DNA of 14,890 nt from an uncultured Actinomycetes bacterium. GTDB lineage: Bacteria; Actinomycetota; Actinomycetes; Nanopelagicales; Nanopelagicaceae. The translations under genes were made by a program, and so were the position numbers. The notes below the pieces were generated by a model, which had not been told where the DNA came from, did not search any database, and worked only from the letters and a program-made list of their open reading frames with translations. Location: contig CAIMUD010000232.1 in the NCBI GenBank assembly GCA_903844585.1, positions 1-14,890 on the forward strand, written 5' to 3'. Positions 1 to 7,661 of the stretch are shown piece after piece (position 1 is the first letter of the stretch; each line of letters begins with the position of its first letter).

Positions 1-1
1 G

Positions 2-283
2 CACTCGGCGGGCAGCGCCTCGCTTTTAGAGATGTCTGCAGTTGGCATTTCAAAAGGAGAAACACTGGCCTTGATGGCGGCGCGCATGGGAATTGAACCA
101 AAAGATTGTGTTTCATTTGGCGATAACCCAAACGATTTTTCAATGTTTCAATGGTGCGAACGTTCTTACGCAATGGAGGATGGCCATCCTGAAGGTCGCA
201 AATATGCAAAGTTTGTTGCTCCACCATGTGATGAAGATGGTGTCGCTCAAATAATTGAAGAGTTACTCGATTTGCCTGCGTAG
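2..283 (+). CDS. HAD superfamily IIB (Cof-like) phosphatase, C-terminal part
   Basis: This is the 3' end of a gene that begins before the window. The frame is open from base 2, and the residues before the first internal ATG (base 32) already fit the family, so that ATG is not the start. It shows the IIB/Cof C-terminal pattern: a Ser-Lys-Gly (motif III lysine) in the stretch VGISKG, followed by the motif IV acidic box GDNPND at bases 119-136, which would bind the catalytic Mg2+. Cof-type enzymes are cytoplasmic phosphatases of sugar phosphates and similar small metabolites; the substrate cannot be read from this fragment. The gene ends 43 bases before tRNA-Ser. The family call is firm, the substrate unknown. 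Confidence 0.85.
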   Translation, partial: HSAGSASLLEMSAVGISKGETLALMAARMGIEPKDCVSFGDNPNDFSMFQWCERSYAMEDGHPEGRKYAKFVAPPCDEDGVAQIIEELLDLPA

Positions 284-326
284 GCCCAATTTTTAGCAAT
301 CGCCTTTCTCTAGTAATCTCTCCCAC

Positions 327-412
327 GGAGGGCTCGCATAGCGGCCGAGTGCACCGGTCTTGAAAACCGGCAGGTGAAAGCCTCGTGGGTTCAAATCCCA
401 CGCCCTCCGCCA
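327..412 (+). tRNA. tRNA-Ser, anticodon UGA
   Basis: A class II tRNA cloverleaf can be drawn by hand. The 7-bp acceptor stem pairs GGAGGGC (327-333) with GCCCTCC (402-408), followed by discriminator G409 and an encoded CCA (410-412). The D arm starts at GCA (335-337). The anticodon stem pairs CCGGT (354-358) with ACCGG (366-370) around the loop CTTGAAA, giving anticodon TGA at 361-363. The variable arm is long, as expected for serine. The T arm pairs GTGGG (385-389) with CCCAC (397-401) around TTCAAAT. It would read UCA and, by wobble, UCG and other UCN codons. Confidence 0.97.
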
Positions 413-445
413 GTTTTCTTTTAAAGCGCATCGCATCTGCCAAAT

Positions 446-540
446 TTGTGGTTGACCTCATATCTTCTATACCGTCGCCGACCTAGCGACTTATCCCAAT
501 CAAGCGCACACTTCTCCCTAGTTATAAAAAACTAAAGGGG
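446..540 (+). promoter_or_regulatory. Candidate sdh promoter(s), leader hairpin and ribosome binding site
   Basis: The gap between tRNA-Ser and sdhC holds two weak promoter candidates. One is TTGTGG (446-451), a 16-base spacer and TATACC (468-473). The other is a lone -10-like TATAAA at 523-528. The Shine-Dalgarno is AAAGGGG (534-540), six bases before the sdhC ATG. TAGTT (519-523) can pair with AACTA (530-534), and the flanking CCC (516-518) with GGG (537-539), which would hide part of the ribosome binding site if transcription starts upstream. If the 523-528 box is the real -10, the hairpin would not be transcribed. Either reading is inference. Confidence 0.3.
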
Positions 541-546
541 TCTGCA

Positions 547-1347
547 ATGTCGGGAGTCTTCTCTCCAGCACGTGCCAAGATAAAAGAGCGCACGCTTCGA
601 ACTGATCGTTGGTGGATTCAGCCACTTATAACTTTCGGAGTTTTGATTTCCTTTGTTATTTACGCAACTTTCCGCGCATTTGAAGGTGCTAATTACTTTA
701 AAGACCACCTCATTTCACCATTCTATTCTCCATGTTTGTCGCAAGCGTGCGTGCCAGAGGCAACGATCTTTGGCTTCACTCCGATTAGTGCGGAAATATT
801 TAACTTTGCACTATCCCCAGCGCTCATTATTTTGATTTTTCCACTTGGTTTCCGTATGACTTGTTATTACTACCGAAAGTCTTACTACCGTTCATTTTGG
901 ATGTCACCACCTGCATGTGCCGTTGCAGAACCTCATAAGAAATACACAGGCGAAACGCGCTTCCCGCTCATTATTCAAAACTCGCACCGCTACTTTTTTT
1001 ATGCGGGCTTAATTCTTAATGTAATTCTCAGCTTCGATGCCATCATTTCATTTAAGAACCCTGAAGGAGAATGGGGTCACATGAGCGTTGGTTCACTTGT
1101 ACTTCTTGTGAGCTCAACACTCTTGTGGATGTATTCAGCGTCATGTCACTCTTGCCGACACACAATTGGTGGACGTTTAAAGAATTTCTCTAAGCACCCT
1201 ATTCGCTACAAGTTGTGGAGTTGGGTTTCAGTACTAAATCACTCACATCAACAATATGCATGGTTCTCTCTCGCAGCCGTTGCATTTGCCGATATCTATG
1301 TCCGCCAAATTGCAACTGGCGCATGGACTAACTTCTACTTCTTCTAA
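547..1347 (+). CDS. sdhC: Succinate dehydrogenase membrane anchor subunit, actinobacterial type
   Basis: This 266-residue protein anchors the succinate dehydrogenase complex in the membrane and passes electrons to menaquinone. I see about five membrane helices, roughly at residues 25-45, 84-106, 148-169, 179-199 and 235-256. It is longer than the ~120-residue SdhC or SdhD of proteobacteria and resembles the single-anchor proteins of actinobacteria. A cysteine/histidine motif lies just after helix 4: C200, H201, C203 and H205. From memory, the homologous mycobacterial Sdh1 anchor carries a membrane-embedded Rieske-type [2Fe-2S] cluster, and this motif is a candidate ligand set. Two more cysteines (C63, C68) lie in the loop after helix 1, and H147 precedes helix 3. 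The start has an AAAGGGG ribosome binding site. It is the first gene of sdhCAB, 14 bases before sdhA. Confidence 0.9.
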   Translation: MSGVFSPARAKIKERTLRTDRWWIQPLITFGVLISFVIYATFRAFEGANYFKDHLISPFYSPCLSQACVPEATIFGFTPISAEIFNFALSPALIILIFPLGFRMTCYYYRKSYYRSFWMSPPACAVAEPHKKYTGETRFPLIIQNSHRYFFYAGLILNVILSFDAIISFKNPEGEWGHMSVGSLVLLVSSTLLWMYSASCHSCRHTIGGRLKNFSKHPIRYKLWSWVSVLNHSHQQYAWFSLAAVAFADIYVRQIATGAWTNFYFF

Positions 1348-1361
1348 AAGGGAAATCGACT

Positions 1362-3242
1362 ATGACACTAGAACGCCATAAATACGATGTCCTTATCATC
1401 GGGGCCGGAGGCGCAGGTCTACGCGCAGCTGTTGAAGCGCGCGAATTAGGTCTACGTGTAGCAATCATTTGTAAGTCACTCTTTGGTAAGGCCCACACCG
1501 TAATGGCTGAAGGCGGCGCGGCAGCGTCAATGGGAAACGTCAACGACAATGACAATTGGCAGGTGCACTTTCGCGACACTATGCGTGGCGGAAAATTCTT
1601 AAATCATTATCGAATGGCCGAAATCCATGCAAAGGAAGCGCCAGATCGCATTTGGGAGCTAGAACTCTGGGGCGCGCTCTTTGATCGCACTAAAGAAGGA
1701 AAGATTTCACAACGTAACTTTGGAGGACATGAATATCCACGCCTTGCACACGTTGGTGACCGCACCGGGCTTGAACTCATTCGTACCATGCAGCAAAGAA
1801 TCGTTGCTCTCCAACAAAAAGATGCAAAAGAGTATGGCGATGCTCAAATCAATATCAAAGTATTTGCAGAAGTAACAATCACCGACATTCTCAAAGAGAA
1901 TGGAAAAGTTGCAGGTGCATACGGTTACCGTCGCGAAAATGGAGAAGAAGTTCTTTTTGAGGCGCCTGCAGTAGTTATTGCCACTGGTGGCGTAGGCAAA
2001 ACATTTAAAATAACTTCCAACTCTTGGGAAGGCACAGGAGACGGCCACGCACTCGCGCTCAAAGCCGGTGCAAATTTGGTTGATATGGAGTTCTTACAAT
2101 TCCACCCAACCGGGATGGTCTGGCCTCCATCTGTTCGTGGAATTTTGGTAACTGAATCTGTTCGTGGTGAAGGTGGTGTTCTTACCAATTCAGCTGGTGA
2201 GCGCTTTATGTTTAAGTACATTCCAGATGTATTTAAAGATAAGTATGCCGATAACGAAGAAGAGGCAGATCGTTGGTATCTCGATCAAGATAATAATCGT
2301 CGCCCACCGGAACTTCTCCCACGCGATGAAGTCGCACGTGCGATTAACACAGAAGTAAAAGCTGGACGAGGTTCAGAGCACGGTGGTGTTTTCCTCGATG
2401 TATCAAAGAGAATTCCAGCAGATGTAATTAAGAAGCGTCTTCCATCAATGTGGCATCAGTTCTATGAACTAGCAGGCGTTGATATTACAAAAGAACCGAT
2501 GGAAGTCGGTCCAACTTGTCACTACGTAATGGGTGGCGTTGAAGTTGATCCAGATTCCACGGCTGCAGTTGGTGTGCCAGGGTTATTTGCTGCTGGCGAA
2601 GTTGCGGGTGGAATGCACGGATCAAATCGCTTGGGCGGTAACTCGCTCTCTGATCTATTGGTATTTGGTCGCCGTGCAGGAATCGGTGCATCGGAGTACG
2701 TAAAGAAGAACGGCGCTAATCCTGTAAATGAAAATACTATTACCGCTGCGGCTCGCAAGATCGAGGCTCCATTTGCCCGCGAAGGTGGAGAGAATTCATA
2801 TTCACTTCATGCCGAACTTCAAGAAATTACGCAAAACCTTGTAGGAATTATTCGTACAGGTGCCGAACTCGAGGATGCTATTAAAAAGATTGCAGAGATT
2901 CGCACTCGAAGCGCAAACGTTGCAGTTGCTGGAGGCCGTAAATTTAATCCAGGTTTCCACTTAGCTTTCGATCTAGACAATATGTTGCTCGTCGCAGAAA
3001 GCACTGCAAAGTCCGCTCTTGCACGCCAAGAATCACGCGGTGGTCATACTCGCGATGATTTCCCAACGATGAACACTAAGTGGCGCCAATTAAACTTAAT
3101 TTCAAGTTTTGATGGGGCTAAGGTAAGTGTCAAAGAACAAGGCCTTCCCGCTATACCTAAAGAACTCTTCTCACTGTTTGATATTCATGAACTGGAGAAA
3201 TACATGACACCAGAAGAAGTTGCGAAAGGCGGTTCCAACTAA
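1362..3242 (+). CDS. sdhA: Succinate dehydrogenase flavoprotein subunit
   Basis: This 626-residue catalytic subunit oxidises succinate to fumarate on the cytoplasmic side, using covalently bound FAD. The N-terminal dinucleotide fold is GAGGAG (14-19). H45, in the stretch KAHTVMAEGG, is the expected histidyl-FAD attachment site. The active site shows FHPTG (247-251), R321 (in LPRDEVARAI, the proton-shuttle arginine of the family), H387 (HYVMGG) and R423 (HGSNRLGGNSL). The C-terminal helical domain follows. A ribosome binding site AGGGA (1349-1353) supports the start. The stop shares one base with the sdhB start (TAATG at 3240-3244), indicating translational coupling. Length and motifs fit the actinobacterial SdhA/FrdA group. 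A fumarate reductase role cannot be excluded from sequence alone. Confidence 0.96.
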   Translation: MTLERHKYDVLIIGAGGAGLRAAVEARELGLRVAIICKSLFGKAHTVMAEGGAAASMGNVNDNDNWQVHFRDTMRGGKFLNHYRMAEIHAKEAPDRIWELELWGALFDRTKEGKISQRNFGGHEYPRLAHVGDRTGLELIRTMQQRIVALQQKDAKEYGDAQINIKVFAEVTITDILKENGKVAGAYGYRRENGEEVLFEAPAVVIATGGVGKTFKITSNSWEGTGDGHALALKAGANLVDMEFLQFHPTGMVWPPSVRGILVTESVRGEGGVLTNSAGERFMFKYIPDVFKDKYADNEEEADRWYLDQDNNRRPPELLPRDEVARAINTEVKAGRGSEHGGVFLDVSKRIPADVIKKRLPSMWHQFYELAGVDITKEPMEVGPTCHYVMGGVEVDPDSTAAVGVPGLFAAGEVAGGMHGSNRLGGNSLSDLLVFGRRAGIGASEYVKKNGANPVNENTITAAARKIEAPFAREGGENSYSLHAELQEITQNLVGIIRTGAELEDAIKKIAEIRTRSANVAVAGGRKFNPGFHLAFDLDNMLLVAESTAKSALARQESRGGHTRDDFPTMNTKWRQLNLISSFDGAKVSVKEQGLPAIPKELFSLFDIHELEKYMTPEEVAKGGSN

Positions 3243-4003
3243 TGGCACGCAAAGTAAATCTTCGAATCTGGAGAGGTGACTCAACAGATGGTGGGCTTAA
3301 AGATGTTCAGGTAGAAGCTAACGAGGGCGAAGTTGTTCTCGACCTCATTCACCGTGTCCAAGCAACACAAATGGGCGATCTTGCCGTTCGCTGGAACTGT
3401 AAAGCTGGCAAGTGCGGATCTTGTTCGATGGAAATTAACGGCAAGCCTCGTCTTGCTTGCATGACCCAAGTTGCGGCCTACGGCGAAGAAGAAACAATCA
3501 CCGTTACGCCTCTTCGTGCATTTCCTGTCATTAAAGATCTCGTTACTGATGTCTCATTTAATTACCAGAAGGCCATGGAGGTCCCTTCCTTTGCGCCTCC
3601 GGCTGATTTAAAGCCAGGTGAGGCTCGTATGGAGCAAATTGATGTTGAGCGCTCGCAAGAATTTCGCAAGTGCATCGAATGTTTCCTTTGCCAGGATGTA
3701 TGCCACGTGGTTCGCGACCACGAAGAGAATAAGAAATCTTTCGCAGGTCCGCGCTTCTTCATCCGTATCGCTGAGCTAGATATGCACCCGCTCGATACTT
3801 TGCGCAATCGCAAAAAACAAGCGCAAGAAGAGCATGGTCTTGGAATGTGCAACATCACCAAGTGCTGTACTGAGGTGTGCCCAGAACATATCCGCATTAC
3901 AGATAACGCAATTATTCCGATGAAGGAACGCGTTGCTGACGTGAAATACGATCCAGTTCGTTGGCTTGGCTCAAAGATTCGCAAACGTGAGGGTATTGTT
4001 TAA
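3242..4003 (+). CDS. sdhB: Succinate dehydrogenase iron-sulfur subunit
   Basis: This 253-residue subunit carries electrons from the flavoprotein to the membrane anchor through three Fe-S clusters. The N-terminal ferredoxin domain has C53, C58, C61 and C73 for the [2Fe-2S] cluster. The C-terminal domain has C144, C147, C150 and C154, then C203, C209 and C213. By family precedent C144/C147/C150/C213 hold the [4Fe-4S] cluster and C154/C203/C209 the [3Fe-4S] cluster. C208 is an extra neighbouring cysteine. All expected ligands are present. The start overlaps the sdhA stop by one base. The stop is followed three bases later by the first fluoride-channel gene, so transcription very likely continues into it. 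Confidence 0.96.
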   Translation: MARKVNLRIWRGDSTDGGLKDVQVEANEGEVVLDLIHRVQATQMGDLAVRWNCKAGKCGSCSMEINGKPRLACMTQVAAYGEEETITVTPLRAFPVIKDLVTDVSFNYQKAMEVPSFAPPADLKPGEARMEQIDVERSQEFRKCIECFLCQDVCHVVRDHEENKKSFAGPRFFIRIAELDMHPLDTLRNRKKQAQEEHGLGMCNITKCCTEVCPEHIRITDNAIIPMKERVADVKYDPVRWLGSKIRKREGIV

Positions 4004-4006
4004 GGC

Positions 4007-4357
4007 ATGTCATTCCTGCTTGTCGGACTGGGTTCGATAGCAGGCTCGCTCTTTCGTTTTACACTCGGTATTGCTTTCTCGAACAGTAGTGACGGCACCC
4101 TTGCAGCAAACCTCATCGGTGTTTCTATTGCGGCTTTCTTACTTGTACTTATGGAGCGTCGTGGAATTACACAACTTCGCTGGTTATTGCTCCCAGGATT
4201 TTGTGGAGGTCTCACAACTTTTTCAGGCGTAACTGTTCTAGCTTTTGAAGGAGCCGGTAACGGTCTGCTCTACATTGTGATGACGGCAGTACTGAGTCTT
4301 TTAGCGGTGGTTGCCATCATTGCATTTGCACAAAGAGTTATTCCGGTGCGCGGATGA
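4007..4357 (+). CDS. crcB: Fluoride channel CrcB/Fluc, first subunit
   Basis: This 116-residue protein has four hydrophobic segments and is half of a dual-topology fluoride exporter that lowers cytoplasmic fluoride. Family marks are the N-terminal GxxxxxxR box with R17, a TM2 asparagine N35 (GTLAANLIG) and the TM3 break with T70-T71-F72-S73. In canonical Fluc the last motif is TTFSTF. Here the second phenylalanine is V75, so only one of the two pore phenylalanines is kept. The start is three bases after the sdhB stop; an AAGG overlaps that stop but lies too close to be a good ribosome binding site, so initiation is probably coupled. The second channel gene overlaps the end by four bases (ATGA). 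Together they should form a heterodimer. Confidence 0.88.
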   Translation: MSFLLVGLGSIAGSLFRFTLGIAFSNSSDGTLAANLIGVSIAAFLLVLMERRGITQLRWLLLPGFCGGLTTFSGVTVLAFEGAGNGLLYIVMTAVLSLLAVVAIIAFAQRVIPVRG

Positions 4358-4692
4358 GAGCTTTATATGTTGCACTAGGAGCTGGTGTAGGTGGTCCTGC
4401 ACGCTTTTTTATTGATACCTACCTTCGCAAGTTCTCTAACCGTCCATACGGAACTTTTGCGGTCAATGTTCTTGGATCATTTTTGATTGGGCTAACTTTT
4501 ACTTCACATGGGCATTGGCACGAGTTGTTAGCGATTGGTTTTGCGGGAGCCTTCACTACGTGGTCAACTTTTATGCTTGATATCTATCTTGCTTGGAAAT
4601 TGAAAGATTATCGCGAAGCGTTAGTAAATCTTTTTATATCGCTAGTTTTAGGGCTAGCTGCTGCTTGGCTCGGACTTCACATAACGCGGTAA
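4354..4692 (+). CDS. crcB: Fluoride channel CrcB/Fluc, second subunit
   Basis: This 112-residue protein has four membrane segments and is the partner of the preceding CrcB. It has the GxxxR box with R17 (GVGGPARFF), the TM2 signature GTFAVNVLGS with N38, and the TM3 break T68-T69-W70-S71-T72-F73. Here the first pore phenylalanine of TTFSTF is a tryptophan and the second (F73) is retained, the mirror of the other subunit. Paired crcB genes in one operon usually encode oppositely oriented subunits of an obligate heterodimer (family knowledge). The ATGA overlap with the previous gene couples their translation. The stop codon abuts the stop of the convergent peptidase gene with no base between them. 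Confidence 0.88.
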   Translation: MRALYVALGAGVGGPARFFIDTYLRKFSNRPYGTFAVNVLGSFLIGLTFTSHGHWHELLAIGFAGAFTTWSTFMLDIYLAWKLKDYREALVNLFISLVLGLAAAWLGLHITR

Positions 4693-6114
4693 TTAGCCCG
4701 ATAACTTCTGCATCCATTCTTCGATTTCATCTGGATGACGAGGAAGTCTCTGGCTTAAATTTCGGTAACCATCAGCTGTAACAACAACGTCATCTTCAAT
4801 GCGAATTCCAATTCCGCGGTAGTGCTCTGGAAAAAGCTCATCATCGGGTTGAATGTAAAGCCCTGGCTCTACTGTTAAAACCATTCCTTCGCGAAGCACC
4901 CCATCTAGGTAGTTCTCCTTACGCGCTTGGGCGCAATCATGAACATCCATACCTAAGAAATGACTTACACCGTGCAGCGTCCAACGTTTGTGATTGCCAG
5001 ATTCAAACTCCGATTGCAGAACTCCGAGTTCTCGCAACCCTCCAGCTAATACTTGCTGCGCCGCTTTATTAACATCTGAAAAGAGCGCACCCGGTTTTAT
5101 GGCAGCAAAACCTGCCAACTGTGCTTCATAGACCAACATATAAAGAGATCGCTGAACTGCGCTGAACTTTCCATTAATTGGAAGTGTTCTTGTGATATCT
5201 GCCGTGTAGTAAGAGTTCATTTCTACGCCAGCATCGATAAGAATTAAATCACCAGATTTAACTTCTCCGTCATTGCGTATCCAATGCAGAACGCATGCAT
5301 GCGAACCCGAAGCCGCAATCGTGTTGTAACCGAGGTCATTGCCTTCTAATCTGGCACGCCCGAAAAATGCAGCTTCGACAATTCTCTCTCCGCGGTTTGA
5401 ATCAACTGCTGCAGGTAGCGCGGTGATGACATCGTTAAACCCCAGCGCTGTTGCATCTACCGCTCTTTGAAGTTCTTCTATTTCGTAGCTATCTTTAATT
5501 AGCCTCTGTTCCGAAACACAGGTTGCAAATTCAGCTTCGCGTGGATGTACAGAAATCGTTCGGTCTAAATACGCATCACAACCGCGAATCGTGAGCGTTT
5601 CTTTACTAAAACGAAGAAGTGATTCGAGCTCATCTACCTTCTTAACTTCTAATTGATAAACAGTTGATGCCTCGCTGAGAGTAAATCGACGACCCACCCA
5701 GAGTTCGCCGTATCTCGCATCCTTATAAAATGCATCCGTCTCACGCGTAGAGCGAGGATGAATGTAAAGGGTTGTGTTATGGCCGCCCATTTGATTCGGC
5801 TCCATAACAAGTACAGAATCTGCAGAAGCGTCCGGACCCTGCACGCCGCTGTAATAAGCAAAAGCGTTATGGGGCCGGAAGGTGTAATCAGTATCGTTTG
5901 AGCGAACTTTAAAGTTGCCTGCAGGTAGTACAAGGCGAATATTTGCAAATTCGGCAGAGAGCACTTGTCTGCGAGTGAAAGCGAAGGTCACAACCTCAAG
6001 TGGCTGGAGATCTTCTAACTTTGATTGGGCCCAACCACTTTGCATAAATTCTGCGAATTGGCCCGAAGAGCTCTCATCGTGTGCCCTATTAGAGGGTTTT
6101 GACTCTTCGTTCAT
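4693..6114 (-). CDS. pepP: Xaa-Pro aminopeptidase-like metallopeptidase (M24B)
   Basis: This 473-residue protein should remove N-terminal residues that precede proline. The N-terminal aminopeptidase P domain covers about residues 38-170 and the pita-bread catalytic domain about 215-455. The dinuclear metal ligands are all visible: D294 (LIDAGVE), D306 (TADITRT), H385 (HGVSHFLG), E416 (TVEPG) and E440 (RIEDD). The active-site histidines H381 and H392 are also in place. Length and spacing match PepP of the family (E. coli ~440 residues) with a polar N-terminal extension of roughly 30 residues. No signal peptide is visible, so it should be cytoplasmic. It lies 23 bases after the GMC oxidoreductase gene on the same strand. 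There is no Shine-Dalgarno before the ATG, so it could be leaderless or start slightly downstream. Confidence 0.92.
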   Translation of the reverse strand: MNEESKPSNRAHDESSSGQFAEFMQSGWAQSKLEDLQPLEVVTFAFTRRQVLSAEFANIRLVLPAGNFKVRSNDTDYTFRPHNAFAYYSGVQGPDASADSVLVMEPNQMGGHNTTLYIHPRSTRETDAFYKDARYGELWVGRRFTLSEASTVYQLEVKKVDELESLLRFSKETLTIRGCDAYLDRTISVHPREAEFATCVSEQRLIKDSYEIEELQRAVDATALGFNDVITALPAAVDSNRGERIVEAAFFGRARLEGNDLGYNTIAASGSHACVLHWIRNDGEVKSGDLILIDAGVEMNSYYTADITRTLPINGKFSAVQRSLYMLVYEAQLAGFAAIKPGALFSDVNKAAQQVLAGGLRELGVLQSEFESGNHKRWTLHGVSHFLGMDVHDCAQARKENYLDGVLREGMVLTVEPGLYIQPDDELFPEHYRGIGIRIEDDVVVTADGYRNLSQRLPRHPDEIEEWMQKLSG

Positions 6115-6137
6115 AGATGTAAGAGTATCTAAGAAAG

Positions 6138-7631
6138 TTAAACGTTTGCGAGGTCAGATTCTTCAACAACGCGTAACGCTTGCGCCGCAATAGTCAGCGC
6201 TGGGTTCATCGCAGCTGATGACGGGAAGAAACCACCATCAATTAAATAAAGATTCTCGTGATCGTGGCTCTTGCAATACTGATCAACAACGCTGGTCTTT
6301 GGGTCATGTCCAGCCTTTACGGTGCCGCATTGATGGGCATTCATTGCGATGTTAAATGGTTGTCTAAAGACAGCTATGTAGCCAATCTTGTGGAGCAACC
6401 CCTTAACTCGCTTTAAGAGTTCGAGGTGAGTTTTCATAGAATTTGGGATTCGTGCAAGTTTTATCTGACCGCTTGGCGTAATTGTTACGCGGTTATTTGG
6501 GTCTGGAAAATCTTCATTCATGATTAAACACTCAACGCTGTACTTCGAAATGAAGTTCAGGATCGGTAGAGGCACTTTTGTCGCAAAGCTCTTCATCATA
6601 ATTCCCTGAACTTTTCCAATCATTTGGAAAGTTCCTAGTGGATATCCCTTGCCACCATCTAAGTACCAATCAGTGAAAGAGATAGTCTTTTGAAAATTGT
6701 CGGTATTTTTACGACGGAAATCAATCGCAGCTAAGTGGCTGTTTACATGCATCATGTAGTTACGTCCGACTTGATCGGAGGAGTTAGCAACACCTGAACG
6801 CAACAGAAGCGCTGCCGTATTTACAGCACCGAGTGAGAGGACATACTTCTTGGCAAAGATTTGAATTTCTTTGCCGTCTTTCTCGGCGATCAAGTGATCG
6901 ACTTTCTTGCCAGCCGCATCAAGCACGACTCGTGTGACCTTTGTGTGCATCATAAGAGTGGCGTTACCTGTAGCTAGAGCTGGGTTAACCGCATTAATTT
7001 CTGAATCAGATTTTGAATCAACTTTGCAGATAAAACCATCGCATGTTTTGCAGCGAATGCATTTCCCGCCAGCACCCATATCGATTCCCATGGAATTACC
7101 ATGTGGATTAACGCCAGCTTTCTTTAATCGCGCTGCAAGTTCTGCCACATATGGTTCATTTTCGATTGCAGGAAAAGGAAACGGCTTGCTCTTCTTTGCA
7201 CCATATTGGTCTTGGCTTGGACCGTGAACTTTGTATAACTCTTCTGCCTTGCAGTAATAAGGTTCGAATTCTTTATAGGAAAATGGCCATGCTGGAGATA
7301 TTCCTTCTAGGTGCTTGGTTTCTTCAAAGTCGCTTTCGCTAAAGCGCGGGAGAGCGGCTCCATAAAGTTTGGTATTTCCGCCTACGTAATAATGAACACC
7401 AGGTTGAAAAGGCTTGTCATTTAAATCAAGCCAGTCTTCGGAGTTCTTATAACGGCCTTTAATGAAAACTTCAGATGGTGACCAGTTCTCTTCTTCTTTT
7501 GCGATCCGGCCACCGCGTTCAACAATTAATACTTTGACGCCTTTTTTTGCCAGCGCATAAGCAGTTGTTCCGCCGCCCATTCCAGAGCCAACAACAACCA
7601 CATCTGTATCGATACGTTCAGACGTGGTCAT
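6138..7631 (-). CDS. GMC-family FAD-dependent oxidoreductase with a four-cysteine motif
   Basis: This 497-residue flavoprotein belongs to the glucose-methanol-choline oxidoreductases, which oxidise an alcohol, often a sugar or polyol hydroxyl. The FAD-binding GSGMGGG (15-21) follows a short N-terminus without a Tat or Sec signal, so it should act in the cytoplasm. The C-terminal catalytic pair is present: H433 (NAHQCGT) and N476 (MNPALTIAAQALR). A compact cysteine cluster, C191, C194, C197 and C202, lies inside the substrate domain. It occurs in part of the bacterial family; whether it binds a metal or an Fe-S cluster is not known to me. The gene follows frcA by 30 bases on the same strand, suggesting a sugar-derived substrate, but this is inference. 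No ribosome binding site precedes the ATG. Confidence 0.88.
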   Translation of the reverse strand: MTTSERIDTDVVVVGSGMGGGTTAYALAKKGVKVLIVERGGRIAKEEENWSPSEVFIKGRYKNSEDWLDLNDKPFQPGVHYYVGGNTKLYGAALPRFSESDFEETKHLEGISPAWPFSYKEFEPYYCKAEELYKVHGPSQDQYGAKKSKPFPFPAIENEPYVAELAARLKKAGVNPHGNSMGIDMGAGGKCIRCKTCDGFICKVDSKSDSEINAVNPALATGNATLMMHTKVTRVVLDAAGKKVDHLIAEKDGKEIQIFAKKYVLSLGAVNTAALLLRSGVANSSDQVGRNYMMHVNSHLAAIDFRRKNTDNFQKTISFTDWYLDGGKGYPLGTFQMIGKVQGIMMKSFATKVPLPILNFISKYSVECLIMNEDFPDPNNRVTITPSGQIKLARIPNSMKTHLELLKRVKGLLHKIGYIAVFRQPFNIAMNAHQCGTVKAGHDPKTSVVDQYCKSHDHENLYLIDGGFFPSSAAMNPALTIAAQALRVVEESDLANV

Positions 7632-7661
7632 TGTTGTTAACTTTATCTTATTTATGTTCGA

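Noticed and set aside
3562..3984. 140-codon open frame on the minus strand opposite sdhB
   Set aside because: It is the shadow of the cysteine-rich sdhB sequence and shows no family pattern.
4633..4655. GCTAG/CTAGC hairpin near the end of the second crcB gene as a terminator
   Set aside because: The T-run lies on the wrong side of the stem for plus-strand transcription, and A-residues follow it on the minus strand.
6907..7227. 106-codon plus-strand frame inside the GMC gene
   Set aside because: Antisense to conserved catalytic sequence, with no recognisable domain.
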